Counted from the first letter of the stretch, positions 23,085 to 35,209 are shown. The stretch is 64,000 nucleotides of DNA from Forficula auricularia (GCA_024734495.1 JALMQS010000157.1:186001-250000); one strand, 5' to 3'. Numbers and translations: made by a program. Notes: generated by a model not told the origin, from the sequence alone.

Positions 23085-23325
23085 TGCCGAGAGTAGCAGA
23101 ATTTTTATATATTGAAGGAAGATAAGAGTAAATAAATATTAAATATAATATATATTCTTTATTAAAGATGTTTCACCTTGCACCAACACCACAATCTCTA
23201 CTAATTATATTGAAGGAACAATAAAAGAGGCAAAGCCCTCGAAACTATAGTCTCGTTATAAATAAATAAAATTTAAAATTCCAGCAGAAGACACACTTTT
23301 TTATTGTCTCCTTCAATAATGTATG
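23085..23325 (+). mobile_element. Penelope-like terminal repeat, family 1, with half hammerhead
   Basis: The segment 23226-23262 reads AGAGG-CAAAGCCCTCGAAACTATAGTC, i.e. the second half of the family 1 hammerhead (stem II 3' strand, GAAA, stem III, GTC). The CTGATGA side has been replaced by AACAATAAAAG. It is followed by the family-typical ATTCCAGCAGAAGACAC and TTGTCTCCTTCAATA. At 23090-23130 the inverse of the family tail (GCCGAGAGTAGCAGAATTTT) is present. A truncated, inactive copy. Confidence 0.65.
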
Positions 23326-23361
23326 CTTATTATACCCCATATTATGGCTTTCAGTTAGAAC

Positions 23362-23662
23362 ATAGGTCTGTTCAAACTATGCACCGCTTAGAACTTTCAG
23401 GTGCACCGCGACGATGTGGTCACTTTATTAAAAAAAATGTTACATCTTCAAAATAAATAAATAAAAAAAGCTATATAATAAAAAATCATTAGAATCTAAC
23501 CTAATGATTAGATAATTAACCGGTATTATGTAAATGGTAAATATACTGAAGTTGTTATTTTCTACGTTTTGAGAGATAAGCGGAACTTTTATTGAAATTT
23601 TTTTTCACTTTTATTTGAAAATTTGGTGCACCGATCGTGAAAAGGTTTGAAGACCCCTGATC
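23362..23662. mobile_element. hAT-type MITE with TTCAAAC ends
   Basis: The left end is TAGGTCTGTTCAAACTATGC with GTGCACCGCG close by. The right end is the inverse, GGTGCACCGATCGTG..GGTTTGAAGACCCCTG. The CAGGGGTCTTCAAACC style of terminus and the short inward GTGCACCG repeat fit hAT MITEs. No transposase, and no clear 8-bp duplication seen. Confidence 0.6.
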
Positions 23663-25019
23663 TAATCAGTTCTCCATATTGGAAATACAAACATTTTCAC
23701 ATAAAGACAACTTTCTGATCACCCAGACAGTCAGATCAAAAAGAAATAGTGGATGAAAATTACTTTTCTCCTCGTTTGATATATTTTTAAACACATCAAG
23801 AAAAAATTTTTTTCGAGTGAATTCAATATTAAAGGACTGAAAGAAAGGAAGGCTTTCAACTGCATTCCGGCCATACCGAGTAATAAATAAATTAAATGTG
23901 TGTGAAGAGAGGTTTACACTCGCTGCTTGCATGAGCTAAGGATTAGATTATGAGCTCTCCAGCCTTAGGATCAAATATATAATACAGAAAATATCATTTT
24001 TTTGAATGAATTTATTGATATTTTAAGTGTTATGATTTTAAGATAAATGCATAAACAAATAAACATTTTTATTTTTTCAATTTCAATTTATTATTTAGGC
24101 ACGGGTTCAAGCCTGTCTCACTGTAAAAAATTGGCCGACCAATTTACACACAAATACTATACACATACATAAAAAAATATTCTGATGTAACTGCCTCGCA
24201 ACGTGTTCCCTGATTTGCAATCCTTGAATTAAAAATCTTCTGAAATTCGCAAAAGTAACTTAATGGGAAAATAAAATTATCTCACCTCATTGAGGTACCG
24301 AGAAATAGGTCTTTTAAAATCCCATTAAACATAATATCTTGTATTTTTTATTTTGTCGCCCAAATCAGGTACTTTTGAGTTCTCTACATCTCTACGAAAC
24401 CTATGCCATACTCGCACTTGTCCGCTTTTTTAACTTTCTCATTAATGAATACCAAAGTTTAGTTTTCATACTGAATCTGACATTACTCAGTTGTTTGTTT
24501 AGATGGGTGATTTGCCTCTGTCTGGAGAGAACCTCCCACGATCAAGTTCCACTCAAAGATTGACCCACGCAGTTCGGACTTTGGGCTTTTGTTTGCTAAT
24601 TCGGTGCCCTGTCTCCGTGGCAGCAGAGTTTCTGCCCAACCACTTTTAGGCTTGCCAGCTTGCAAACAAGACTAATTTCATGCAATTAAAACTTGGTCGG
24701 CACTTACACTTCAATAGAATATATCAAATAACAATCTTCCTCGCTTAAATACTAAATTGGAGATAGCTATTAAATTTCATCTTGAGACGAACGCCTCTTC
24801 AGCTTGCCTATAATAATTATTATAGTAAAAAGAAATTCAATTAAAATTTTGCAGTGAATATCCGAGTAGTAGGGAGCTGTATCGATAACCACTATAATCC
24901 CAGCAAAGAGAAAAGAGTTCAAGACGACCTCTGACGTGCACACCTTTGATTCTATTCTCTACTAAAATTTTGTAATTTTTCAACATTTTTCAAATCAAAT
25001 ACGTATTCACTATTTAGTT
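23663..25019. other. Unassigned region
   Basis: An 88-codon minus frame (23666-23932) has no family resemblance that I recognise and no membrane or zinc-finger pattern. A moderately GC-richer stretch at 24500-24680 (GAGAACCTCCCACGATC..) could be an old repeat or exon, but neither frame nor splice sites decide it. Nothing else supported. Confidence 0.4.
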
Positions 25020-25258
25020 AACTTCTTCAAGTGCCACACTCGATTCCGAGCGTCGTCATTTACTATGGAGATTATCCTCTCAATTGTAATTTTCCTCGGG
25101 AAATCTTTCACAAGGGTGGTTTCCAATTGCCTTCCACTGAAGGAATCAGATTTTAGCCAGTTAAATATTTGCAGCGAGTCGGGTTTGATCCCGAGTTAGC
25201 ATGAAGAGAGGGCTTGCTCTTTACCACTCGGCCAAACTGACTCCTAGTTAAACTACCG
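25020..25258 (-). repeat. tRNA-derived SINE
   Basis: The minus strand begins GAGTCAGTTTGGCCGAGTGG, a tRNA A-box region of the Ser/Leu type. It continues to GGGATCAAACCCGACTCG (B-box/T-arm with CGGG/CCCG pairing), then runs into a tRNA-unrelated body with GGAAACCACCCTTGTGAAAG. The A-box/B-box head plus unrelated tail is the SINE layout. Confidence 0.65.
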
Positions 25259-25326
25259 ATTAGGTAATAATAAAAATTGTTATGTACACATTATATTTAT
25301 GTTGATTGTTTATGTCCATCGATCAA

Positions 25327-25416
25327 TTAATAAGTTGTTCTAGGGAAATAAGGACAATAGCTTATGCAAATATTTCGCATAAGCTATTGTCCTTATTTCC
25401 AACAACAACTTACTAA
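25327..25416. repeat. Short palindromic element
   Basis: GGAAATAAGGACAATAGCTT.. is followed after a 9-nt loop (AAATATTTC) by its perfect inverse, giving 24-bp perfect arms. Weaker symmetry extends through TTGTT flanks. A closely related hairpin (GGGAAAATAAGGACAATATT..) lies in both terminal repeats of the Harbinger at 61.8-63.8 kb. A hairpin MITE or recombination product; non-coding. Confidence 0.7.
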
Positions 25417-26201
25417 TTATATGTATGTATTTAAAATCAATGTTATAGATACTCCAGCTTAAATCTAATATATCATAGTTAATCAATGTTTGTTGGTTTG
25501 TCCTATCTATTATCATCCGTCATAAATTATTTGTTTCAAATATTAGCTCAGAAAACTAAACAGACATTAAATAATTCCATAAACTGACCTATTTTTTATT
25601 ATTATTTGATTTAACACAAACTGTGTTTACAAAGATTTTTTGGCATCTCTTATTTTCTATTTGACATGACAAACTGTTATAGAGAACATGACAATAGGCG
25701 TGACATATCATCGAGACATATCGAATTAATAATTACATGTAATATCTCGCGAATTCAGCCCTTTGACATCTTTGGCAGCAAGTTCTCCCATAAGAAATAT
25801 TAGTTTTAATTCCTCTTTAAGTAGCTCCTGTAGCGATTGCTCATTTTCGCCAAAAGCAAAGAAATAAATTTTAATCAAATAGCGATTTCTTATCTTGATA
25901 TAAATATATTATAGATCAGACCTTGCCACCCCACAACCCGCGGGTCGCATTAGACCCTCAATGGACTTACTTGTGGCCCGTGGTCATATTTGACAAATTG
26001 TTTTTTATCGGATATTTTAAAATATAATAGAAAAAGGACCTAGGTATTTTAAAATAATAGAATAGGGACCTAGTGTGTCAAAAAACGGGTTTGGACTTAA
26101 GAGTGGATTCTGGTACCTAAAAGGGTGTAGAAAAAGATGAAATGAGTTAGATTTCTGATAAAAATTTATTTACCCCATAAATACGTACAAAACGAACTTG
26201 C

Positions 26202-26535
26202 GACCTTCTCCGAGAAAAGGGACCTAGTGTGTCAAAAAACGGGTTTGGACTTAAAAGTTTGGACTTTTGAGATATTTTGATAACACTCGTTATACAGTTG
26301 GCACAAGACTGAAGCGTCACTTTATTCTTTTCCTTTCTTATAGTTATTTTTACAAAAAATACGTCACCACATAGGCATGACGTCACCAAAGTCGGCACCC
26401 AATCATAACTAACCATACCAAATTGCATCTCCCAACTGAAGGTGTGTTCAAAGTGATAATGCGTTATGAAACTTTAAATGCGTTTTTCTCAAAACTTCAT
26501 TTTCACACACTAGGTCCCTTTTCTCGGAGAAGGTC
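26202..26535. mobile_element. MITE nested in hAT
   Basis: Perfect terminal inverted repeats of about 30 bp: GACCTTCTCCGAGAAAAGGG.. on the left, its inverse ending at 26535. The inner GGGACCTAGTGTGTCAAAAA also occurs once more upstream at 26046-26090 in direct orientation, suggesting an earlier partial duplication. No coding. Confidence 0.75.
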
Positions 26536-27504
26536 ACATATATTAAATCGCATTAAAGTAATTAAAAAATTAAGGTTCTCTATAATTAAATGAAGAATAA
26601 CATATTAAATAATAATAGTAAATTTCAACTAATGATATAATTTTAGAAAAATTAAGTAAGCGAAAAGAAACGCAAATATCAGACAGAAAAAAAGAAAAAG
26701 CCATTCAAATTTGTTTGTTATTTTAAAATAAAATTTGAAATATTGTTTGGTTGATGCGACTTTACTAATAATTTTGATTTTTAAGTTTATTTTACCATAC
26801 AAATATATTTTGTTGTTGGATCAATATGTTTTCATTTCATATCTGGTTGTGTAGTATTGTTTTTTTCCACATTTACACTGATTGAACACTTTTAGTGATG
26901 TATCGTTACATTCAAATTAATATTAATATTAACTTTCAATAAAAATTGATAAGTACGAAATTCGTTGTAAAGACAGATTTCGAAAAAAAATATTGATCAA
27001 ATTGTAATTATTCTTATTTATTATGTGCGGTCCTCAGAAATTTGCAACTCGTCTCGGCACTCGGGGCAATTCAGGTTGGCTGCATTAGAGAGTATTAGTC
27101 GAGGCGTGAACCGCGACCTAATATTATGTACATCTACTTCCACTTCCACTTTCATTTCCAAGTAGAAGACAATAGATAAAGAGGCATTATCTAAGGAATT
27201 ATAAAATAATTCCACATAATTCCAAAGACGGTGTACACCTAATTCCAATTGCGGTTCACCCCTCGGTATTAGTACTCAATTGCTCTAGAATTGCCCGTTT
27301 TGCTTATTTCCAATATTTAATAGATTTTTGAATGATGAAAACTCGAAACTATTTCAAACGAGTCGAGACACTCATGGACAAGCTGAGACGTGTTGGCGAA
27401 AAAAAAAAATGTTTTCTCGAATATTTGGAATTATTTATTTTCTCTGATATCAATTACGTAAAAAATAAATATCGATTTATAAGATACATATTATTTTCAT
27501 TTGC

Positions 27505-27840
27505 TTTTACCTAAAAACGTTTCCTGTGAGTACAAAATGCCAATCTTGAAAGGCTTTAGTTAATGAGCTGAAAATTGGTACGCAAATATTTTACAATGCG
27601 CCAAATTTTAGCTTTTTACCTAAAAACGGTTCCTGAGAGTACAAAATGCCATTCTTGTAAGGTTTTAGTTAATGAGGTGAAAATTGGTACGCAAATACAT
27701 ATCTTACAATCCACCAAATTTTAGCTTTTTACCTGAAAACGGATTGAGTGTACAAAATGCCAATCTTGAAAGTTTTTAGTTAATGAGCTGTAAATGGTAC
27801 CTACCCAACTATTTATTTTGCATTACAATGCACCAAATTA
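27505..27840 (+). repeat. Tandem repeat, three ~108-bp units
   Basis: Units begin TTTTTACCTAAAAACG and share GAGTACAAAATGCCAATCTT and TTAGTTAATGAGCTGAAAAT. Two units are close copies and the third is more diverged. Lies inside the 2.3-kb hAT element. Confidence 0.75.
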
Positions 27841-28216
27841 TTCTTTCTTTTCCTGATTATAATATATACCTTTTTTTCATGACTGTAATATTTTTCATGA
27901 TGATTTTTTTTATATTTTTTGAAGAGTTAAAATATATAATTATAAAATTTCTAAAATTTCATTTAATAAACACATAGGTATTTATTAGCTGAAGCGGAGT
28001 TGAAAATTTTCCATTGAGAAAGGGTTTGATTAAACGCTTAAAGATTGTTTTATAAAAGATTTTTACTATTATATTTTAGCAATCAATATATATTAATATT
28101 ATCAACTATCTTTTTTGATCAACTAAATTGGTAGAATTAGTATATTTTATCTGCGGCCCGGGTCACTTTTTTCCTTCAAATGTGGCCCGTGAAGCCAAAA
28201 GGGTTGGACAGGCCTG

Positions 28217-29460
28217 TTATAGATGATTATGCTGGACAAAAACCAACATTTTGCAATAACCATAAAATAATTAAATAAAGAGCCAACTATAAAAATAATT
28301 TTAAAACTTTTTCATTCAAATTTAATTTTTAATAATTATCAAATCAATAACCAGAAAATTGGTTAGGTATATACATACGCACAGGCACATTTTTATAAAC
28401 CGCTTTTTGGACTTAAGGGACAGTGGAACCTAGTCAGTAAAATTTCAATTTTTTTTTTTACGAAAAACAATATGTTTATTAGTAGTAGTAAAGGAAATAA
28501 AAGGTTCACCAATATTCATAAATATTGACTCATAATCTACATTTGAGTTACACTAGAATCGAAACAGCTATACCCCTTTACAAGGCCCATATTATCTGCT
28601 GCATCGATTACTTAGGTAGGTAGAGGGACCTCAAGTTATTTTGCTATGAGCTTTTGCTGGTCCTTTCCAACTTTTATTTTTTATATAAATTACTATCCTG
28701 ACATTTATTCTAATTATAATAAATTATTCATATTCCCATCTAAAGTTACATTTGCGCTAAATACGGGATTAACCAACATATTTCATGCTTTGCGGTCGGT
28801 TAAGTTTATTTAATTCTTTCGTCCTTGTGATTTTCTCCGATTGGAATTCTCTTTCTACCAGTGATCCATGGTATCAATGCAAATTTATAAAATACTTTCT
28901 TTAATTAAAAAAAATAAAAAATTATTAAAATAGGCATGATGACAGTAACCAATAATCCCTAAAATAATGTACTTATCTAATGAAATAGGATTCATAGATT
29001 ACAAAAAACATATTTATTTTTATATTATTAGCGAGATTGTTAATTTATTTGATAAAATAAAACTATAAAATACTGCAATCCGCCATGTTAGTTTGAACAC
29101 CAATCAGAGCGAAGAAACAGGACTGTCGTCACGAGCAGACGAAATATCAGCTGCGAGAACATTTGCCGACTTTTGTGGTGTCAAAACATAAGCAAGAAAC
29201 GTAGCCATGGAGCCAGGGTTTACCAAGGTAAATAGTTGGAACAATTTGCCTAGCATTGATTTATTGATGCTGGTATAGTTTCTTTCATTAAACAAGGACT
29301 AATAAATAAATGAAATAAACTGAGTCAATTTTCACTTTAGATATGACTGAACCAAACCGTTCAAAAGAATTAATTTATTATTAAATATAAAATTCAAACA
29401 AGTTCATTATGCACTCACCATTTTATAATCTACGAAATAAAGCAAAAACTTACGTTAAAG
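28217..29460. other. AT-rich spacer
   Basis: A 63-codon minus frame (29104-29295) with a good start context (CCATGG) encodes nothing that I recognise. It lies downstream of the THAP fragment on the same strand, so it might be a remnant of the same transposon gene, but nothing in it proves that. The rest is unassigned. Confidence 0.35.
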
Positions 29461-29592
29461 GGATCTTCACAGAAATAAATTATAGTATTTAGAGATATAG
29501 CTTTTGGATCTCTCCATAGCAAGATTAAGCCACTTATTTCGCATTTTTTTCTTGTGTGGAACGTAAACAAAAACACGTGTGACGTCACATAT
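29461..29592 (-). pseudogene. THAP-type zinc-finger fragment
   Basis: On the minus strand the translation gives FVYVPHKKKMRNKWLNLA followed, after a one-base frameshift, by YFCEDPFN. THAP domains (C2CH zinc fingers of P-element-type transposases and related proteins) show a hydrophobic VP core, a K/R-x-x-W helix and the C-x-x-H block F-C-x-x-H-F. Here the histidine of CEDHF is Pro, so the finger would not bind zinc. The first two cysteines, expected upstream, are not visible. A GTAAGT donor-like site follows directly. I infer a decayed exon of a P-like transposon or THAP gene. Confidence 0.5.
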
Positions 29593-30620
29593 GCTGCCAG
29601 ATCCCGCGGGGTGTTTTGGCGGGATTTAAAAACTTAGAATTAAATTGGCAATTTTTTCTCCAATCCTTTATTATCTCCAAAAATGAGTTATTTTTTGGAA
29701 ATAATAGATAATTTCCAATATAATACCACAGCATTTCAAAATCAGTCCTATTAAAATATTAAAAAAAAAAAAAAAAACATCAAACATCCACCACATGGAA
29801 TTTCCAATTATTTCATATTCATCAAAACCTAATTATTAACAAATCAATTTCAAATAAATTCTATTTTTAACTGACTTTAAAAAAGGAGGTTATCAATTCA
29901 ACGGAATTTCTGTTTTTTTTTAATAACTTCTTTTAATGAATTATTAATATGTTGATATTAAAAAAAAAATTCTAGAAAACTTTTTGTCAAACAACTGTGA
30001 AAGAGATGAGATTATAAGGTGACATTAATTTTTCGAAAATAAATCTATACCATATAATATAAAATATATACGATCACGCAAGAGATTTAATGAGATTGAA
30101 TTTTTCAATCTAATGCCGAAGTTTAATGATTAATAAACTCGTTTTATTAGGTAAATCTGTAAACTTTTTAAATGTTAGTGAAAAAGTTTAGCGCATTCAA
30201 ATGAACAATTAAACTGTAACTAAATCAAATGCCGTTAAATAATAATGAACACTTAAAACAAATTAGAGATGGTTAAACAACACCTTGCCGTCTTCTAATC
30301 TGTATAATGAACTAAATAAATAAAAAGTACTAGATGACTAACTGAAACGAGATAAATTTGACAAGTTACCCGGGCAGAGTAACTTAATAACAGAAAATGA
30401 TTAAGAAATTGATAGAAAGGCAAAGGTACTATTTTTTAATGATTCAGACGCAAGCATGTGCAATTATAGAATGATTACTGACATTTTGGAAAGGAAAAAT
30501 TAATAAAATATCTAGAAGATGGACTTAATCCATATAATACGCTTTTGTTTTATAAAATTTCTAATTCAGCTCTTTGTGGACTTGTTATTTTGCTCCTCGC
30601 TTCTAAAGATGTCTTCTAGA
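29593..30620. other. AT-rich spacer
   Basis: Directly upstream (on the minus strand) of the THAP fragment there are CACGTG, TGACGTCA and GGCGGGA words at 29574-29630. Beyond 29640 nothing is recognised; A-rich runs lie at 29761-29777. Confidence 0.4.
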
Positions 30621-31255
30621 GCAGGGCTGCCCAACCCGTGGCCCGCGGGCCACATGCAATGAGTTTAGCCCAACATAAAATCATAAACTTCCTTAAAACA
30701 TTGAGATTTATATGTAGAGATATATTTATTCCCTTTTTCGAAATATGAATGTGCATTTGAACAATACGTGAAGCTTTTTCCAAGGATAAAATTCACTAAA
30801 AGAAAAATTATAAACTCAACTATATATAAAAAAATATTGAAGTTTCGAATATTTAAAAATTCATCTTTTCTTATTTTCATTTTCTAAAATATTTATTGTT
30901 TCAGTAATTTATATGCTACAACACTAACCAATGTTATAGTTATATCATTCTAGTACAAGGAGACAAGGAATTGGGGTTTTCTAGAACAATCACAATTAAT
31001 TGATAATTTCTCTCCTGGACTAAAACTTGTCAGGACTTGTCTATTAGATCTTTGCACGTTTTGACATGTCAATAGATAATGGATAGTCAGGGATTATTAT
31101 ATCCGTGACCCTTTTAAAAAATAAATTATCATCCTCATATCCTTCTTTAATCCCATTCGATTTAGCATAAATCATGGCTGTCCAATCCGTTGTCCAATAC
31201 AAATTCATAAAGTTCCTTAAAACATCGAGATTTATATGTAGATACTTAAAAAATT
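30621..31255. mobile_element. Duplicated hAT terminus
   Basis: CAGGGCTGCCCAACCCGTGG and GCGGGCCACATG at 30623-30657 are a classic hAT end of the GTF2IRD2/ZBED type. A diverged direct copy, GGCTGTCCAATCCGTTGTCC, lies at 31174, followed by the same inner words (TTCCTTAAAACAT, GAGATTTATATGTAGA). Two same-direction left ends suggest tandem insertion or rearrangement. No transposase between them. Confidence 0.6.
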
Positions 31256-31918
31256 TTGTGTGAATTCAATTCTGCAAATACACCCAGGCACACTGTGCGT
31301 ATCTATGCACTGGGAATTTATATATCACATTACTTGTACTTAATATTTAATAATACAGAAAACAACACAACTGATTATGTACAATGTCATTATTAGAATT
31401 AGTTAAAATGCAAAAGACAATGGTGTTACTATATATATTTTACTGACTGATTCAAAGAAGTGTTAAATATCTGAATCCATTAAACGAATAAAAAGGACGA
31501 ATGGACTTGAAAGATTAAAGATTAATCGAAATTCAAAAGGAGTGAAGAAAAAGAGGAGATGACTTGAAGCAATAAATCTTAAATCAGGAAATTCAATGAA
31601 AAGAGAAGGTAATATTTTTTTTATTCCGATTATTTACTATTAAGATTTCTTTATCCTTTTCAACGTTTTTTTCTTTTTCTCTCTTTGATTAAAAGCATTA
31701 CGAAAAAAGAGACATCCATGTGGAGTACCAAAAGGGAAAGATACTATATATATATTAACTGAATAGAGTAGAAGAAAAAACAACAGGCATGGAGAAAATT
31801 AGAGCTCGAAATTGAAACCAAAACTACGGATTGAAATGGAATAAATACAAAGGGATCGATATATAATAAACTTGCCCTACTCTCCTGGCTATATTAACTA
31901 CCTATTCAAACTATTTTT

Positions 31919-32430
31919 ACTTTATCATACAGGATATAGTCAAGTATTGTAATCGTGCATGAAAAAAGTGTTTTTTTTTCTTCTTTTTTTTCGAAATATC
32001 TCAAAAACGGTAGGAAGTATTTTGATTAAAAAAATTGAGCGAATCCATGATCCATTGAGATTAGGAGCTGATTAGATTTTGGTGCATATCGACCCAAAAT
32101 TAAGGGGGTGGAAGGGGGTTAAAAATTAAAAGTCTAGGCCATTTGAGCAAACTAAACCAAATATTCTATACATAATCAGTGGGACCCCAGAAGTCTAAAA
32201 ATGCAAAAACTAACCGCTAAAAATGGGCGGGGGGGGGACAAAAAATGAAAATCTAGTCCCTTGTGCCAAACTCAACCAAATTTTGTATACATATTCAGTG
32301 GGACCCCAGAAGTCTAAAAATGCAAAAACTAACCTCCCAAAATGGGGGGAGGGGTGTATGGTCAAAAAATGAAAATATAGGCTCTTGTACCAAACTCAAC
32401 TAAATTTTGTATACATAATCAGTCGTTTAT
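31919..32430 (-). mobile_element. T1 family element, copy 3, internally deleted
   Basis: Starts TACTTTATCATACAGGATATGG and then jumps from the hairpin end (CAAAAACGGTAGG..) straight to GATCCATTGAGATTAGGAGC, skipping the GACAAAACAATTATTAT block. Tandem T1 units with ATACATAATCAGTGGGACCC follow to 32430. The far terminus is missing. Confidence 0.65.
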
Positions 32431-32689
32431 ATTATCTAGAGAATTAGAATTCGATTTTATTGTAAAAAATCACATATTGCTTTCTTTTGAATCCGTCTGG
32501 TATTAGATAATTTTTATCATATTTCAGAGGGCTGTATTCACTCCCATAGGAAATTAAACCAAATGTTAAAAAGCAATCCTTCCAATGACTGTCCTTCGAA
32601 GTGAAACCAATTTTTCATATCGTGTGTACATTCATGTTTTGTTATTTAGTAAATTCTATGTTAAAATTTCAATTTGGCGATAGATTTTT

Positions 32690-33098
32690 ACTTTATCCAT
32701 ATTGGAGAATTGGTAACATATTGAAACCTGGCTCGCGCCAAGCGCTACTTCAAGAGTCATCGGGTAAAGACTACGGAACCCAAGATTTCAACCAAAGTCA
32801 CAAATTATAATCTTCATAAACATCAAAAATGGAATGTAACAAGTTTATTTCTCTAATTTTAGATAATAATCCATCGATATTTTTGATTTCCCCATGTCTT
32901 CAGTAATGGTTACCAATAATAATCGAAACGAAAAATGTAAGGTAGAATGGTTATTCAAGTCATTGATTGTCAAGTAATTGATGACAATCGATGGCTATTT
33001 TTGATTTTAAGTCAACAATGACTTCAAATAGTCAGTAGGAATAAAAATATTTCAAAGGATTATGGATAAAGTCTACCAACGATCCGTTGAAGTTTATT
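32690..33098 (+). mobile_element. T2 family element, diverged copy
   Basis: Begins ACTTTATCCATATTGG, contains GTAAAGACTACGGAACCCA, and ends GGATAAAGTCTACCAACGATCCGTTG, the T2 terminal hairpin. The middle differs from the two long copies and includes TTTTGATTT..CAATGACTT stretches. An older or different subfamily. Confidence 0.6.
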
Positions 33099-34031
33099 AC
33101 TATGGTTTTTAGAGCAGAAGTGTGTAACAAATGATGTTCATAATTAAAAATTGGATCAAATTTATTGATATGCTCCTTTGGGAATATAATACAAAGATAA
33201 ATAATTTGACATTTTTTTCATTTTAAGATATTACGATTTCTCCGTAACTATACTGGAGCTAGTTACTTGAAATTTCCACTAAAGTAGGTTTTAAGAAATG
33301 CTTAGTAAGAAAGTTGTTTTTAAAAATTCAAATTTCAAGGGATGAAACTTCTAAAATCACGTTTTCATTGGGCTTCAGCGGGCTAGAAACTTGAAATTTT
33401 GTTTGAAGGTTACTCGTGATGAAACCGGATGAAAATGTGATTTCATAAATTTTCTCCTCTTTAAAATTTAATTGAAAAAAAAATCTTTTTTATTAAACGC
33501 ATATTCGTTTTTTAAAACTAACCCACTTTCTAGTTATTAGCCCCAGAATTTCTGGATTAATTGTGATATCTTAAAAGGAAACCATTTTAGTCTGTCAGCT
33601 CCAACCATGTTTGTCTAATATGTAGCTTTTACAGCCCAATCAAAATATTGGTGTACTCATGGAATCATCGGACGGCCCCGACACCAACACTAAAATCGGT
33701 CAAAGGTCAGGGGCTGCTTGTTACTAAATAGAAAGGGTGATTCGAATGCACAGACATTCAATTGTTAGTCAATCGCCTCCTTCTAATAAAGCATTCTCAA
33801 TACTGAAAACACATTGGATTGGATCACAATCACTACTCCCACCTCCAAACTAAACAACGCCATTAGGACCACCAACAACCAGCTATTTTCTGTATTTTCA
33901 TAATATTCCTGCAGAATCGTATAACTAAATTGAATCAGCTTTTAATTTTGAACATCTTTTCTATTTTTTTTTTTGTAAAATATATAGGGAAAATTAATCG
34001 TCAAATTAAAATTTTAACCTTGAATTCCGTA
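33099..34031. other. AT-rich spacer
   Basis: Nothing recognised. The 33220-33540 portion has repeated phrases of the type ACTTGAAATTT, suggesting an old degenerate tandem repeat. Confidence 0.4.
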
Positions 34032-35209
34032 TACAGGGTGTCCCGTATCTCAACGATAAACCGCAAACAGAGGATAGGCCAGTTTATGACGGTCCAGAGC
34101 CTAAATTTTTTTTTTTAATAAAAGTCTCATAGTTTTCGGGTTTAAGCATTTTTTTGAAAACGGTGAAAATCGCTACCCTGCCCTAAATATCAAGATGCTG
34201 TGGCTACAGATTTACATATTTTTTTATTCTAATTTTTGTTACCCAAAATTAAATAATCCTGCTATTGACCAGAATACAAAATAAAATCACATATACTATA
34301 CTTTTAGAGAAAAAAAATATTTTTGCCGAACTTATGTTTTATGATCAGTTAACTTTGAATCAGCTTTAATGTAAAAAAAAAAAGGTCTTGTAAACAAGCA
34401 TGGCAAGTTATTTAAACGATTGGCCCATTTAGTCGAGATTTCAAAACGGTTCAGAACTTTGTACTTCATTCTTTAAAAAAAAAAATATTTGTATTTTTTT
34501 GGCAAAATTAGTTTGTTTGTTTTTTGCCTTTTCGGCCTTTCTAGCCATAAGCCAATTTACGATACTACTTATTATTTTTTTAAAATTTGTCTCTACACAG
34601 GGATCAGATTTTAGCCGGATGCCACGAGCCGTATTCGAACCCGGGTCCACTTGGTTAGCAGACTGGTACGCTAACCCCTAGCTTAACCCGAATTGAATTT
34701 TGCTCAATAGCAGCATTATTCAGAACTGTAACAAAAAATTAGAATAATTAAATATCTACATTTTAGCCACAGAATCTTGATATTTAGGGCAGACTAGCGA
34801 TTTTTCACCCTTTTCAAAAAATGCCTATATTCGAAAACTATGAGACTTTTATTAAAAAAAATTTTTAGGGTCTACAAACCTCCATAAACTGGCCTATCCC
34901 CTGTTCACGGTTTATCGTTGTGATACGGGACACCCTGTATCTAACCCCTAGCTTAACCCGAATTGAATTTTGCTCAATAGCAGCATTATTCAGAACTGCG
35001 TAACAAAAATTAGAATAATTAAATATCTACATTTTTAGCCACAGAATCTTGATATTTAGGGCAGACTAGCGATTTTCACCCTTTTCAAAAAATGCCTATA
35101 ATTCGAAAACTATGAGACTTTTATTAAAAAAAATTTTTAGGGTCTAAACCTCCATAAACTGGCCTATCCCCTGTTCACGGTTTATCGTTGTGATACGGGA
35201 CACCCTGTA
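34032..35209. mobile_element. TACAGGGTG-ended DNA element with tandemly duplicated right arm
   Basis: The left end is TACAGGGTGTCCCGTATCTC. The right end is the inverse, GATACGGGACACCCTGTA, with TA on both sides, in the manner of Tc1/mariner-type MITEs. The inner AACGATAAACCGC..GATAGGCCAGTTTATG is likewise mirrored. The right arm occurs twice in a row: about 34673-34937 and 34938-35209, each ending GACACCCTGTAT. A tRNA-like sequence lies at 34590-34690. No transposase. Confidence 0.75.
34590..34690 (-). repeat. tRNA-like SINE head
   Basis: The minus strand reads GCTAGGGGTTAGCGTACCAG (A-box-like), AGTCTGCTAACC and ACCCGGGTTCGAATACGG (B-box/T-arm with CGGG..). It shares CATCCGG..AAAATCTGA with the element at 47030-47125, so both belong to one SINE family. 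Poor acceptor pairing argues against a working tRNA. Confidence 0.6.

Larger units (their letters stand above)
25917..28216. mobile_element. hAT element, 2.3 kb, non-coding, with perfect TSD
   Basis: The left end is CAGACCTTGCCACCCCACAA with CGCGGGTCGC. The right end is inverse, GGGTTGGACAGGCCTG with GGCCCGTGAAGCC. It is flanked by identical 8-bp TTATAGAT at 25909-25916 and 28217-28224, the hAT hallmark. The interior has no transposase reading frame. It holds a nested MITE (26202-26535) and a 108-bp tandem repeat (27505-27840). The frames at 26147-26428, 27021-27248 and 27332-27514 are not recognisable. Confidence 0.85.

Noticed and set aside
29570..29640. Host bidirectional promoter with CRE, E-box and E2F-like words
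   Set aside because: The minus strand directly downstream encodes a degenerate THAP fragment, so the words more likely belong to a transposon or old gene. They are too short to be decisive.
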